Shown: positions 6,175 to 14,527 of the stretch, in pieces
Layout: each line of letters starts with the position of its first letter
How positions within the stretch are numbered: position 1 is the first letter of the stretch
NCBI GenBank assembly: GCA_937895785.1
Contig: CALBKW010000091.1
Coordinates: 1-24,428 of the forward strand
Direction: 5' to 3'
DNA length: 24,428 nucleotides
Source of the DNA: an uncultured Candidatus Melainabacteria bacterium
Lineage (GTDB): Bacteria > Cyanobacteriota > Vampirovibrionia > Gastranaerophilales > Gastranaerophilaceae
The notes under the pieces: generated by a model
Seen by the model: only the letters and a program-made list of their open reading frames with translations
What the model was told of the DNA's origin: nothing
The model's database searches: none
Translations under genes and position numbers: made by a program

Positions 6175-7638
6175 ATGTTTAATAAAAATAAAAAATTACA
6201 ATATGTAATCAAGACAGTTCCAAGCGAAAGCACATTGCCATTGCAAAATTTATTGAACGAAATGTCTGCTGATGGTTGGGAACTATACAGTATGAATGAA
6301 GTTGAAAGTGATGAAGGCTTCCAATTTAATTGCATATTTGTAAAAGATGCAGATGACGATAATGCATTTGATGATGTTGTAAATATTTCAGCATTCAAAA
6401 GTCAAATGGAAAAAATGCTTTCTGCAAAATTAACTCCTTATGAAACTTGTCGTGATATTCAAGCAAAAATAAGAGAACAAAAGAAAAAAATGGCAAAGAT
6501 TAAAACTCAATTAGAACTTGAAGATGCAGGTTCATCTCAAAGAAAAACTTTGAATGATAAGATGTCAGCAGGCTTGAAGGAATTAGAAAACTTGCAACAA
6601 AACCTAATTAGAGCTATATCTCCAGATGCAATGTTTTCTTCTTTATCTTTAGAAAAATTCTCTATTCATTTGAATGAGGAAATCTTAGAATTTGTATCAC
6701 CAGATAATGAAGCAGATTTATTGAGTGAAACTGTTAAGGTTCGTCAAAAGCTTGCTGACGATTTAGGTTATGTAATTCCTAAAATTGTGTTCCAAGATGA
6801 TGAAATGCTTGCACCTTATGAATTTTCGATTAATGTAAGAGGTTTGAGCGTTTTGAACTCTTTTGTTTATCCAAAACATTTGATGTTCTTCCAAGATGAT
6901 GTGAATGTTACATCTAAAAAGAAAGAATATTATCATGATACAGATGTAATTACAGGAAAGAAAATTGTTTGGATTCCAGAAGAAAAAACAAAAGATTTTT
7001 GGGAAAAAGGTCTAACACCTTCTGAATATATCGCAAGAGCTGTTGAATTTATTGCAATTAAATATATTGATGAGTTATTTGATTATGAAGATGTAAACAA
7101 ATACATTGATATAGTTCAAGAAAAAAATCCATATTTAGTTGAAAATATTATTCCAGATTTTGTTTCAATTGCAGAATTAAGATATATTTTAGTAAGCTTA
7201 ATCAGAGAAAAGGTTTCAATCAAAGATATTGTTTATGTATTCGAAAAAATTAATGATTTCTCAGATGAAGCAAGCAAAGAAGCTTTGTTAGATAAGATTA
7301 GATTTTCTTTAGCTAGATACATTGGTGCCAGATATGCAAATATTGAAGGTACAATACAAGGTTTAGAAATGTCTGAAAAAACTTTGGCATCAGTATTTGA
7401 TAGCGCAGAAGATACAGATAATATTGTTAGAGTTGACGGAAGCAAAATTGAAAAAATTGCAATGAAACTTTTGAAATTTGCAAAAGAAAATAATTTAGAC
7501 AATATAATTTTATCTGTACCAATCGAAATTCGTCACATGGTATTTATCGTGTTATCACAATATATCAACACTTTGACAGTATTAGCTCAAGAAGAAGTAA
7601 CAAATTATTACAATTTTGAAGTAATTGGTGAAGTGTAG
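6175..7638 (+). CDS. Soluble DUF4177-coiled coil-FlhA cytoplasmic domain fusion
   Basis: The 487-residue protein has no signal peptide or membrane segment. Residues 8-57 look like a DUF4177 domain (YVIKTVP, then ADGWELYSMNEV, then FNCIFVK). Residues 93-146 are a Lys/Glu/Gln-rich coiled coil. Residues about 188-487 align with the cytoplasmic half of the true FlhA at 19890-21992. LGYVIPKI (197-204) matches LGYILPNI of FlhA 390-397, FVYP (230-233) matches FVYP, and the helix before it (313-341) matches FlhA 509-537. LIREKVSIKDI (342-352) is identical to FlhA 538-548. The FlhA membrane channel is wholly absent. FlhA-C is the docking platform for export chaperones and substrates in flagellar type III secretion, so a soluble copy could bind those chaperones or act as a regulator; this is inference. 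It lies 43 bp after skp with an AAGGA binding site, apparently in the bamA transcript. Confidence 0.85.
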   Translation: MFNKNKKLQYVIKTVPSESTLPLQNLLNEMSADGWELYSMNEVESDEGFQFNCIFVKDADDDNAFDDVVNISAFKSQMEKMLSAKLTPYETCRDIQAKIREQKKKMAKIKTQLELEDAGSSQRKTLNDKMSAGLKELENLQQNLIRAISPDAMFSSLSLEKFSIHLNEEILEFVSPDNEADLLSETVKVRQKLADDLGYVIPKIVFQDDEMLAPYEFSINVRGLSVLNSFVYPKHLMFFQDDVNVTSKKKEYYHDTDVITGKKIVWIPEEKTKDFWEKGLTPSEYIARAVEFIAIKYIDELFDYEDVNKYIDIVQEKNPYLVENIIPDFVSIAELRYILVSLIREKVSIKDIVYVFEKINDFSDEASKEALLDKIRFSLARYIGARYANIEGTIQGLEMSEKTLASVFDSAEDTDNIVRVDGSKIEKIAMKLLKFAKENNLDNIILSVPIEIRHMVFIVLSQYINTLTVLAQEEVTNYYNFEVIGEV

Positions 7639-7673
7639 TAGCAAATTTTATTTTTAGGGACATTAAAAACAAT

Positions 7674-9872
7674 ATGAAAGTTACTGCAATTAAAAATCCT
7701 ATTGTGCCAAAACGTGCTAATAGTGTGTCTTTTGAAAGAAAACTAAGGGAAGAAGAAAAGCCTGAATATACGCATGCAATAAAGGATGCGTTGGATTATT
7801 TGGGTGTAAAAAATATGAGTATGATTATTCATGGCTCAAGTTTTCCGTCTGATAAACGTGATACTTCAATTGGCTCACCTTATTCAAAGGGCGCAGATAA
7901 GTTTGTAGATTTTATCAAAATGAACGGCTTTAATTCTGTTCAATTAGGACCTGGAGGTTCAATTGGTAAAAAAGATCCGTCACCATATATTTCAAAAGTA
8001 TTTGCAAAAAATGAAATGTTTATCGACTTAGAACCATTGAAAACTGCTAAATATGGCAGGATTTTGAGTGATGAAACATACAATCAATTAACAACAAAAA
8101 ATAAAGAAACAAAAGACAAAAATTATAATTATACAGATTTTAACAAAGCGTTTAGCAACTACGATGTTGCAATGAAAGAGGCTTATTCAACATTTAAAAC
8201 AAAATTAGCAAGTAACGACAAAGCTGCAGTAAAACTAAACAAAGAATTTAACAAGTTTAAAGAAGACAATAAGAGTTGGGTTGAAAACGACGGTTTATTT
8301 AAAGTTTTGACAAAAGTAAACGGTTCAGATGATTTTGAAAAATGGAATGAAACTGATAAAAATCTTCCACAAAACCTGAAAGCTGGTGATAAAAATGCAA
8401 AATCTCGTTACGACGAAATAATGGCAAAACACGGTGAGGAAGTTGAAAGAAACACATTCACTCAATTTATTGCAGACAAACAATTAAAAGATAATACAAA
8501 ACATAGAAAAGAAATTGGTTTCAACTACATTGGTGACTTGTTAGTAGGCTTTAATCAAAGTGATGTTTGGTCTAATCAAGGCGCATTCTTGAAAGGTTGG
8601 AAATTGGGTTGCCCTTATGGTGGCGTTGATAATTCGCCTCAAACTTGGGGGATTCCTGTTTTAGATCCTAAAAAACTTCTTAATAATGATGGCTCTTTAG
8701 GTGAAAGTGGAAAACTTTTGAAAGAAAAAATTTCTTATTCTTTGAAAAACTATGATAATGTTAGAATTGACCACGCTTTAGGTTTGGTTGACCCTTATAT
8801 TTATAAAGAAGATACTGTTCATAAAGCTCCAAACGGTGCTGTTCAACGTGATAGATTGTGGGCAAATAATGTTTCTTATATGCACGATATCGATCCAAAC
8901 GGGAACTTTAAACAAGTTTTGAGCAAGATTGTTTTACCAACATTTAAGGAATTTGGTGTTGATAAAAACGAAGCAGTTTGGGAAGATTTAGGTTCTTCAA
9001 CTCCAGCGTTTGATTGGGTTTATCACCAACAAGAAAACTTACCAGGTATAACTCAAACTCTTTGGAGCAGAGCAGAAAATGCTCCAAGAAAAGAAAATTG
9101 GAGTTTGGTAGTATCTCATGACTTTGAACCAGCAAGCGAAATGGTACAAAAGGATTGGGTAAGAAATTCTGATGCTTGGAATGTAGATTATCTTTCAGGT
9201 TACTTGAATCCAGATCCAGCAACTTCAAATGAAAGACAAAAATATAAAGAAGAAATTTCAAACAGCAAACAAAGTCGTGTAACTTCTAAATTTACAGAGT
9301 TGTTCCGCGGAACAAATAATTTGCAAATTATGTTCTCAGATTTCTTAGGTATTAATAAAACTTACAATGTAGGTGGTCAAGATAGCAAAGACAATTGGAA
9401 ATTACGTGTAGATAACGATTTTGAAGATGATTATTATAGAGCATTACAAGACAAAAATAGTTATGCTTTAAATATGCCAGAAATTTTAGGTCAAGCTGTT
9501 AGAGCTAAAAAAGGTATGGCGGTTGCAAAAGTTAGTGGTGACCCTTACAAAGCAAATCAAATGCGTAATGAATTGGATGAAAAGTTAAATCCATTGTTAG
9601 GTAAGCTTGATAGCTTTAGTGAAATCTTGAAAGAAAAAGAAGAAGTTAAGGCTGTAGCACCCAAAAAAGTTGAAACAGTTAAAGTTGCACAAGAAGTAAA
9701 AAAATCAGAAGTTGCAGAAACAAAAAAAGAAGAAAAAACATCTTCAAAAAGTAAAAATGCCACTGCAGAAACAACTTTAGCTATAGCAGCAGGTATTGGC
9801 ATTGTCGTTGCAGGTGCTAAAAAATTATACGACAAATTTAAGCACAGACATGATAAGCAACAAGTAGCTTAG
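7674..9872 (+). CDS. GH77 (4-alpha-glucanotransferase / MalQ)-like protein with C-terminal membrane anchor
   Basis: GH77 enzymes transfer alpha-1,4-glucan segments. Family landmarks occur in order in this 732-residue protein: IGSPYSKGADKFVDFIK (66-82), IGDLLVGFNQSDVW (286-299), QTWGIPVLDP (323-332), NVRIDH with nucleophile Asp366, WEDLG with acid/base Glu437, SHD with Asp483, and FSDFLGI followed by YNVGG and NWKLRV (554-579). All three catalytic acids are therefore present. It differs from typical MalQ (about 500 residues) in a Lys/Asn-rich insertion at about 130-260 and a Lys/Glu/Ala/Val-rich tail (650-697). The chain ends with a hydrophobic helix (700-716) and basic residues, which looks like a tail anchor with the enzyme in the cytoplasm. 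THDN of MalQ is SHDF here, so activity may be altered. It follows the FlhA-like gene after 35 bp, with a modest AGGGA site. Confidence 0.78.
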   Translation: MKVTAIKNPIVPKRANSVSFERKLREEEKPEYTHAIKDALDYLGVKNMSMIIHGSSFPSDKRDTSIGSPYSKGADKFVDFIKMNGFNSVQLGPGGSIGKKDPSPYISKVFAKNEMFIDLEPLKTAKYGRILSDETYNQLTTKNKETKDKNYNYTDFNKAFSNYDVAMKEAYSTFKTKLASNDKAAVKLNKEFNKFKEDNKSWVENDGLFKVLTKVNGSDDFEKWNETDKNLPQNLKAGDKNAKSRYDEIMAKHGEEVERNTFTQFIADKQLKDNTKHRKEIGFNYIGDLLVGFNQSDVWSNQGAFLKGWKLGCPYGGVDNSPQTWGIPVLDPKKLLNNDGSLGESGKLLKEKISYSLKNYDNVRIDHALGLVDPYIYKEDTVHKAPNGAVQRDRLWANNVSYMHDIDPNGNFKQVLSKIVLPTFKEFGVDKNEAVWEDLGSSTPAFDWVYHQQENLPGITQTLWSRAENAPRKENWSLVVSHDFEPASEMVQKDWVRNSDAWNVDYLSGYLNPDPATSNERQKYKEEISNSKQSRVTSKFTELFRGTNNLQIMFSDFLGINKTYNVGGQDSKDNWKLRVDNDFEDDYYRALQDKNSYALNMPEILGQAVRAKKGMAVAKVSGDPYKANQMRNELDEKLNPLLGKLDSFSEILKEKEEVKAVAPKKVETVKVAQEVKKSEVAETKKEEKTSSKSKNATAETTLAIAAGIGIVVAGAKKLYDKFKHRHDKQQVA

Positions 9873-9896
9873 ATTTGATTTATATATATAAAATCT
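9871..9896 (+). terminator. Weak A/T hairpin after the GH77-like gene
   Basis: AGATTT (9871-9876) pairs with AAATCT (9891-9896) and encloses TTTATATATATAAA (9879-9892), itself a 14-base palindrome. A T-rich stretch follows. The stem has almost no G-C pairs, so termination may be partial. Confidence 0.3.
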
Positions 9897-9901
9897 ATTT
9901 C

Positions 9902-9929
9902 TTGAAATCTCTTTTTTGTGTGTTATAGT
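9902..9929 (+). promoter_or_regulatory. Promoter of the exported unknown protein gene
   Basis: TTGAAA (9902-9907), a 16-bp spacer and TATAGT (9924-9929) give a start near 9936. GAGAGG (9944-9949) then lies five bases before the ATG at 9955. Confidence 0.55.
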
Positions 9930-9954
9930 GTTTATACACATTTGAGAGGTTTAT

Positions 9955-10479
9955 ATGAAAAAGATTTTTGTTATTGTTTTGCTGTTTAGCATTTTAAATA
10001 TTAGTATATTGCCATGTTATGCAAAAACAGTGAAGGTCCAAGCAAATACACCGATTGAATTTACAGTGTCTGAGGTTAAGTCTAGTGCTGATGCTGTAGT
10101 AGGTGAAAAAGTTTCAATAACCGTAGATAATGATGTTATTGTTAATGGTGTTAAGGTTTTTAAGACAGGCGCTAAAGGTTATCTGCTAGTAAACGATGTT
10201 CAAAAAAGAGCGTTTTGGGGACAAGGTGGAAAAATTATTGTTACTAGAGGTAAAGTTTTTGATGCAAATGGACAAGCTCACAGAATAGAATTTACAAAAG
10301 AATATGTGGGTAAAGATACAACTTGGTCAGTTGTAGTTGCAACTTTAGGTATAGCTACAGTAATCTTATTTCCTTTAGGACTATTTGGTTTTGTTAGGGG
10401 TAAAGATGCTGAAACTCTAATGAATGTGCCACTTGAGGCGAATATTTTAGATGAATTTTATTTTACACCTGCGTTGTAA
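9955..10479 (+). CDS. Exported or membrane-anchored protein of unknown function
   Basis: I do not recognise the family of this 174-residue protein. A signal peptide covers about residues 1-23 (Lys-Lys, hydrophobic core, cleavage near CYA). The mature part is beta-rich, with alternating Val-rich strands such as VSITVDNDVIVNGVKVFKTG and KIIVTRGKVFDANG, suggesting a small beta-sandwich or barrel-like domain up to about residue 120. A single hydrophobic segment (about 124-146, Val/Leu/Phe/Gly-rich) could anchor it in a membrane, and about 25 residues follow. The pattern 'G...h.V..DV.VNGV.VF..GA.G' is seen in periplasmic proteins of diderms, but I assign no function. It has its own promoter and a good GAGAGG site and stands alone between the GH77-like gene and nadD. 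Confidence 0.7.
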   Translation: MKKIFVIVLLFSILNISILPCYAKTVKVQANTPIEFTVSEVKSSADAVVGEKVSITVDNDVIVNGVKVFKTGAKGYLLVNDVQKRAFWGQGGKIIVTRGKVFDANGQAHRIEFTKEYVGKDTTWSVVVATLGIATVILFPLGLFGFVRGKDAETLMNVPLEANILDEFYFTPAL

Positions 10480-10528
10480 GGTTTAAAAAGTGGAGTGTAG
10501 CAACGTTTTTCAACCTGTTAATTTGTGC

Positions 10529-10534
10529 TATGAT
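10529..10534 (+). promoter_or_regulatory. Extended -10 element before nadD
   Basis: TATGAT preceded by TGC gives an extended -10 box (TGN plus hexamer). The -35 region (TTTTCA near 10507) is weak, as is common for extended -10 promoters. The start would fall near 10541, with AAGGT (10556-10560) as the ribosome site for nadD. Confidence 0.4.
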
Positions 10535-10567
10535 ATAACTACAGTAATTATTTATAAGGTATAAAAA

Positions 10568-11185
10568 ATGAAATTATGCGTATTTTGCGGAACATTTAAT
10601 CCAATACACAATGTTCACTTAGCGTTAGCAAATTATATCAGAACTCATTTTAAATTTGATACAATTTTGTTCATACCAGCTTACAAACCGCCACATAAAC
10701 ATATAGATGATGATTTAGCAAATCATCGTTTTGCAATGGTGAAACTAGCAATAGATGGTGTGAGTGGTTTTAATATTAGTAATATTGAGTTCAGGCATGA
10801 AAGATATTCTTACACTGTTAATACAATGGAAGAATTGTATAAAATGTTTCCAAGTATTGAAGGCAAAATAAGCTTTATTATTGGTACAGATGCATTTAGA
10901 CAAATTGAAGATTGGTATGAAACAGATAAACTAAAAGAATTGGTTGATTTTGTCGTATTTCCAAGGGAAGAAAATTTTAGACCAGATTCTTTAGAACGAT
11001 TGCGAAATGCAGGTTACAACTTTGTGTGTGTAGATATGCCTTTTATCAATGTGTCATCTACTGTTCTTAGAAGTAGAATTAAACACGGAAAACCGATTGG
11101 AAATCTTGTTCCAGCAAAAGTTCAAGAATATATAAAAAAACATGGTTTATATTTAGAGGATGAAGAAAAAACTAATGAAAAATAA
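10568..11185 (+). CDS. nadD: Nicotinate-nucleotide adenylyltransferase (NadD)
   Basis: NadD adenylates nicotinate mononucleotide to deamido-NAD, the penultimate step of NAD synthesis. The 205-residue chain starts with the nucleotidyltransferase loop GTFNPIH at 8-14. The family motif is H-x-G-H, but here the second half reads HNVH (14-17), with Val in place of Gly. Other landmarks are intact: PAYKPPHK at 37-44, FIIGTDAF at 103-110 followed by W116, and the terminal VSSTVLRSRI (162-171) equivalent to the ISSTxIR loop. The next gene, yqeK, overlaps the end of this one by 26 bp or 11 bp depending on its start. The nadD-yqeK pair is conserved in Firmicutes and supports both calls. Confidence 0.94.
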   Translation: MKLCVFCGTFNPIHNVHLALANYIRTHFKFDTILFIPAYKPPHKHIDDDLANHRFAMVKLAIDGVSGFNISNIEFRHERYSYTVNTMEELYKMFPSIEGKISFIIGTDAFRQIEDWYETDKLKELVDFVVFPREENFRPDSLERLRNAGYNFVCVDMPFINVSSTVLRSRIKHGKPIGNLVPAKVQEYIKKHGLYLEDEEKTNEK

Positions 11186-11753
11186 TGAAGAAATTAAAAC
11201 TTGGCTTAAAGATAATTTAAATGAAGAAAGATATTTACACTCTTTGGGAACCGCCGATTGTGCGAGAGATTTGGCTAAAAGATATGGTTTAGATGAGGAA
11301 AAAGCATACCTTACTGGATTAATTCACGATTGTGCAAAATGTTATAAAAACGAAGATTTGAAAGAAATTATTGAAAATAAAATAGATTGCGACCCTGAAG
11401 AATTACTAAATCCAAAAACCTTTCACTCTCCTGCAGGTGCTTATGTTGCAAAAACTGAATTTGGGGTGGAAGATGAAGAAATTTTGTCAGCAATATATTG
11501 TCACACAGTTGGTAAATTAAAAATGACAACTTTTGAAAAAATTATATTTTTAGCTGATAAAATTGAGCCAAATACTCGAGATAAATCTTGGCGTGAAAAA
11601 GTTTATAAAATTTTAGATGAAGAAAACGGCTTAGATAAAGCCCTTATGGCCTGTTATGATTACACGATAAAAAGCCTTGTAGATAGACGTTTGAAAATTT
11701 GTCTTACAACTATAAAAATTTATAACGAATTACTTGATAATATCAAGGCATAA
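11160..11753 (+). CDS. yqeK: YqeK-type HD hydrolase (symmetrical Ap4A hydrolase)
   Basis: This HD-domain metallophosphohydrolase, in the family shown to split diadenosine tetraphosphate into two ADP, has the full ligand set. His27 is in LHSLG, His56-Asp57 in LIHDCAK, His89 in FHSPAGA, His115 in YCHTVGK and Asp133 in LADKIEPNT. Numbering is from the ATG at 11160. A second in-frame ATG at 11175 (192 aa) may be the real start: GAGG at 11156-11159 touches the first ATG and so cannot serve it, but lies 15 bases from the second. The gene overlaps nadD, implying coupled translation. Its 3' end overlaps the convergent holB gene by 24 bp. Confidence 0.92.
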   Translation: MKKKLMKNNEEIKTWLKDNLNEERYLHSLGTADCARDLAKRYGLDEEKAYLTGLIHDCAKCYKNEDLKEIIENKIDCDPEELLNPKTFHSPAGAYVAKTEFGVEDEEILSAIYCHTVGKLKMTTFEKIIFLADKIEPNTRDKSWREKVYKILDEENGLDKALMACYDYTIKSLVDRRLKICLTTIKIYNELLDNIKA

Positions 11754-12581
11754 GTTTTCAAATACATTAAGTGATGCAACATTTGCAGTGATTTCTTTTT
11801 TTGCTAACTCAACAGCTTCAATGTCGTGCATTAATTTTAATTGAATTTGTTTACTATCAAGGTTATTTTTTAACAAAGAAAGCATATAGTTTTGCATTTC
11901 GTCTAAAGTTTTGATTGAATCAGACGAAACATCATTTAAATTTTTAGCTAGTTCAAAAACTTCTCCTCGTTCAAATTCATAATAGTTTTCAAAAATATTT
12001 TTAATGTTGTCCCATTTATATTCAGTAGCTTCAAAAGAAGGTACAAAGAAACATTGAGAGCGTGAAATTATTGTTGAAATCAAATCTTCTTTATCACGAG
12101 TTAAAAAGAAGAAGGTTGTTTTGGCTGGGGGCTCTTCAATTGTTTTTAAAAGAGCATTTGCAGCCTCTTCCTGAAAATTCAATCTATTCAAACCTTGGAT
12201 ATTGTCATCATTATCTCTGTCACAGAAAATGAATACGCGGTGAAAATCAGATGAAGTTAAGAGTGATTGTTTAATTTCTTGAGCTTGTCTAATTGAAATT
12301 ACGGTTTTAGAGTCATCTCCCTCTGGTTTGTTATCAACTCGAGAAATAGTTAATACGGCAGGGTGTTCTTCCATTCTAATCCAATTACAATCAAGACAAT
12401 TGCAGTCATAATTTTTGTCTTTTTTGCAGTTTAAAAGTCTTGCAATGTATAGTGCTAAATCATATTGAGCTTGAAGGTCATGCCCATATAGTAAAATACT
12501 ATGTGCAATAGATTTGTCAGGGTTTTTAATTCCATTTTCAAAGTATTTTACTAAGAAGGGATACTTATCTAAGAAGTGCAT
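11730..12581 (-). CDS. holB: DNA polymerase III delta-prime subunit (clamp loader)
   Basis: Delta-prime is a structural subunit of the clamp loader. The 283 residues show the AAA+ layout with a degenerate Walker A (YGHDLQAQYD at 32-41 in place of GxxGxGK), as expected because delta-prime does not bind ATP. A four-Cys zinc module follows (Cys52, Cys60, Cys62, Cys65). NALLKTIEEPP (142-152) and SRSQC (173-177, the arginine-finger SRC motif) are clear family marks. ATG at 12581 is chosen because GGAGGTG stands five bases before it; a longer frame from 12605 would place that site inside the gene. It overlaps the end of holA by 17 bp and is the last gene of the ROK-holA-holB operon. The C-terminal third is divergent but helical, as usual. 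Confidence 0.9.
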   Translation of the reverse strand: MHFLDKYPFLVKYFENGIKNPDKSIAHSILLYGHDLQAQYDLALYIARLLNCKKDKNYDCNCLDCNWIRMEEHPAVLTISRVDNKPEGDDSKTVISIRQAQEIKQSLLTSSDFHRVFIFCDRDNDDNIQGLNRLNFQEEAANALLKTIEEPPAKTTFFFLTRDKEDLISTIISRSQCFFVPSFEATEYKWDNIKNIFENYYEFERGEVFELAKNLNDVSSDSIKTLDEMQNYMLSLLKNNLDSKQIQLKLMHDIEAVELAKKEITANVASLNVFENLCLDIIK

Positions 12582-13545
12582 TTTGCACCTCCATTTCAGC
12601 ATCAATAGTTTTTCCTGACTTTATGTTGTATTCTGCGTTCGTTAGGTTTTCTTTAAGTTTAACTAAGTTTTTTAACTGTTGACCTCGGCTATTTTTCATA
12701 ATTGCAGTAACTTGTTTTGCCGACATTCCTGTAATTGTAGCAATTTCTTCAACGGATTTGTTAGAATTTATTTTTAGCAAAATTCTTTTTCTTAAAATTG
12801 TTTGAATTGCTGATAAAATTTCTAGCGGGTGCTTTTTGTCTAAAAGTTTTTTATATTCAAAAAGAGCTTTGTCAAAATCTTGTGACATAATTAACTCAGA
12901 AAAATGGAATAAATCCTCGTTAGAAACACATATTTCTTTTACCATTGCTTTTGTAATATTTTTATCAGGGTATGCAAATAATTTTAGCTTGTCTAACTCG
13001 TAATCAAGTTCTCTTAAATGATTGCCAACACTTTCAATTAATTCATCAATAGCAGGTTGCTCAAGGGTTATGCCTTTTGATTTACCTTGTTTTTTTAACC
13101 ATGCTGATAAGTCTTGTTTTCCATAATAATTTAATTGATAGCGTAAAAATTCTTGAGAATTGAATTTTGAAAGAATTTTGAAAATCTTTTTGCGTTTATC
13201 TATTTTTTTTCGCTCATCAACTGGATAATTTAAGTAAAATGCAATGTCACAGCCTTCCATATTGTTGGTCAAAGCAGTTTCAAGTTCTTTTAACTCGTTA
13301 TCTTCAAAACTGATGGTCTTTTCCTTGTCTTCGCCATAAAAATATCTATTGCAATTTATTACGGTCAAAGTTTTTCCAAACATAATGCCTTGAGAGCGCA
13401 CCGCAAGCATTAAATCTGGATATTTTGGATAATATAATTTTTTGAAATTTATAGATGCAAAATTCTTATCCAAGCCTTTTTTTAATGCTTCGATTGCTAA
13501 ATCAATATTATAATCTTCATCACCGTAATAAAAATATACTGCCAT
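12565..13545 (-). CDS. holA: DNA polymerase III delta subunit (clamp loader)
   Basis: Delta opens the beta sliding clamp within the clamp loader. The 326-residue length is normal. The N-terminus VYFYYGDEDYNIDLAIEALK matches the family opening 'h.hllyGeE.yli...'. A central segment with LIESVGNHLRELDYELDKL (169-187) matches the conserved 'G.dl..l..EleKL' signature. The C-terminal helical collar includes KALFEYKKLLDKKHPLEIL and a segment ending in LKENLTNAEYNIKSG. The ATG at 13545 lies two bases after the stop of the ROK kinase gene, and its 3' end overlaps holB by 17 bp, so the three genes form a tight operon. Having both delta and delta-prime side by side is less common than finding them apart. 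Confidence 0.9.
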   Translation of the reverse strand: MAVYFYYGDEDYNIDLAIEALKKGLDKNFASINFKKLYYPKYPDLMLAVRSQGIMFGKTLTVINCNRYFYGEDKEKTISFEDNELKELETALTNNMEGCDIAFYLNYPVDERKKIDKRKKIFKILSKFNSQEFLRYQLNYYGKQDLSAWLKKQGKSKGITLEQPAIDELIESVGNHLRELDYELDKLKLFAYPDKNITKAMVKEICVSNEDLFHFSELIMSQDFDKALFEYKKLLDKKHPLEILSAIQTILRKRILLKINSNKSVEEIATITGMSAKQVTAIMKNSRGQQLKNLVKLKENLTNAEYNIKSGKTIDAEMEVQNALLR

Positions 13546-13547
13546 AA

Positions 13548-14501
13548 CTACGATTCAATCAATAAACTTGCTCCGATAACGCCAGCATTGTTGCCTAATT
13601 GCGCAGGGACAATTTCAACGGCTTCTGCAGAAACTGGCATTGCACGTTTCATAAGAGCTTCTTTTGTCGGTTTTAATAATAAATCTCCACAAGCAGCAAC
13701 GCCACCACCGATAATAATTCTTTCAGGGTTTAATAGGTTAACAACGCTTGCTAAACCTGTTCCTAAGTATTCACCCATAAATTTGAAAATCATATTTGCA
13801 ACGCCGTCACCTTGTTCTGCTGCTTTTGCTACGATGTAAGGAGTAATAACACCGTTTTCAGCCATTTCTCTGAATTTTGTAGATTTACCACCTTTTAAAT
13901 ATTCTTCTGCCATTGCAACAATTGATGGACCTGAAACATAAGCTTCTAAACAGCCATAATCACCACAACCACAAAGTTTGTCGCCGTTTGCAAATAATTT
14001 AATGTGACCGATTTCACCAGCCGTATTGCTTGCACCTCGTACAAGTTTGCCGTTGATTACGATACCTGAACCGATACCAGTACCAACTGTAATACAAACT
14101 AAGTTATCACAACCTTTACCAGCACCGTAGTTTAATTCGCCAAGAGTTGCAACACGAACATCGTTATCAATTCTTGTTGGAATGCCAAATTCTTTTTCAA
14201 TAATATCTGTGATAGAAACGTTATTCCATCCAGGGATATTTGTTGAATGTTTTACAATACCTTTTTTGTAATCAATTTGTCCTGGAAAACCAAATCCGAT
14301 ACCTTCAACGTTAGCTTTTGAAGAATCTGTTTCGTCCATAAGTGTAACGATAGCTTGCTTCATGTTGTTAACTGTGTATTCATATCCCATTTCAGAACGA
14401 GTGGGTGTAGAATTTGAATATAAAATTTCGCCTTTAGGGCTAACAAGTGCAAATTTAATGTTAGTACCACCAACATCAATACCAATTCTATTTTTAGTCA
14501 T
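13548..14501 (-). CDS. ROK-family glucokinase
   Basis: ROK sugar kinases phosphorylate glucose or related hexoses at C6 with ATP in the cytoplasm. The 317-residue chain has the phosphate loop DVGGTN (9-14), GFGFPG (69-74), the catalytic segment with Asn113-Asp114 in RIDNDVRVATLGE, and the second phosphate motif TVGTGIGSG (138-146). The ROK zinc site is complete: His166 in GEIGH, and Cys177, Cys179 and Cys184 in CGCGDYGC, followed by LEAYVSG. Length and motifs fit the bacterial glucokinase (GlcK) branch; there is no N-terminal DNA-binding domain, so it is not a NagC-type repressor. AGAGGT supports the start at 14501. It leads the operon with holA and holB and has a promoter with an embedded dyad (14528-14556). 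Confidence 0.92.
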   Translation of the reverse strand: MTKNRIGIDVGGTNIKFALVSPKGEILYSNSTPTRSEMGYEYTVNNMKQAIVTLMDETDSSKANVEGIGFGFPGQIDYKKGIVKHSTNIPGWNNVSITDIIEKEFGIPTRIDNDVRVATLGELNYGAGKGCDNLVCITVGTGIGSGIVINGKLVRGASNTAGEIGHIKLFANGDKLCGCGDYGCLEAYVSGPSIVAMAEEYLKGGKSTKFREMAENGVITPYIVAKAAEQGDGVANMIFKFMGEYLGTGLASVVNLLNPERIIIGGGVAACGDLLLKPTKEALMKRAMPVSAEAVEIVPAQLGNNAGVIGASLLIES

Positions 14502-14527
14502 CTTTAATACCTCTTTTTCTTACAATC

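Noticed and set aside
10479..10516. Imperfect hairpin after the exported protein gene (AGGTT/AACCT and A5/T5)
   Set aside because: The stem is interrupted, the loop is long and no T-run follows, so I do not call it a terminator.
12582..12605. Longer holB start at 12605
   Set aside because: The GGAGGTG site lies inside that extension and points to the ATG at 12581.
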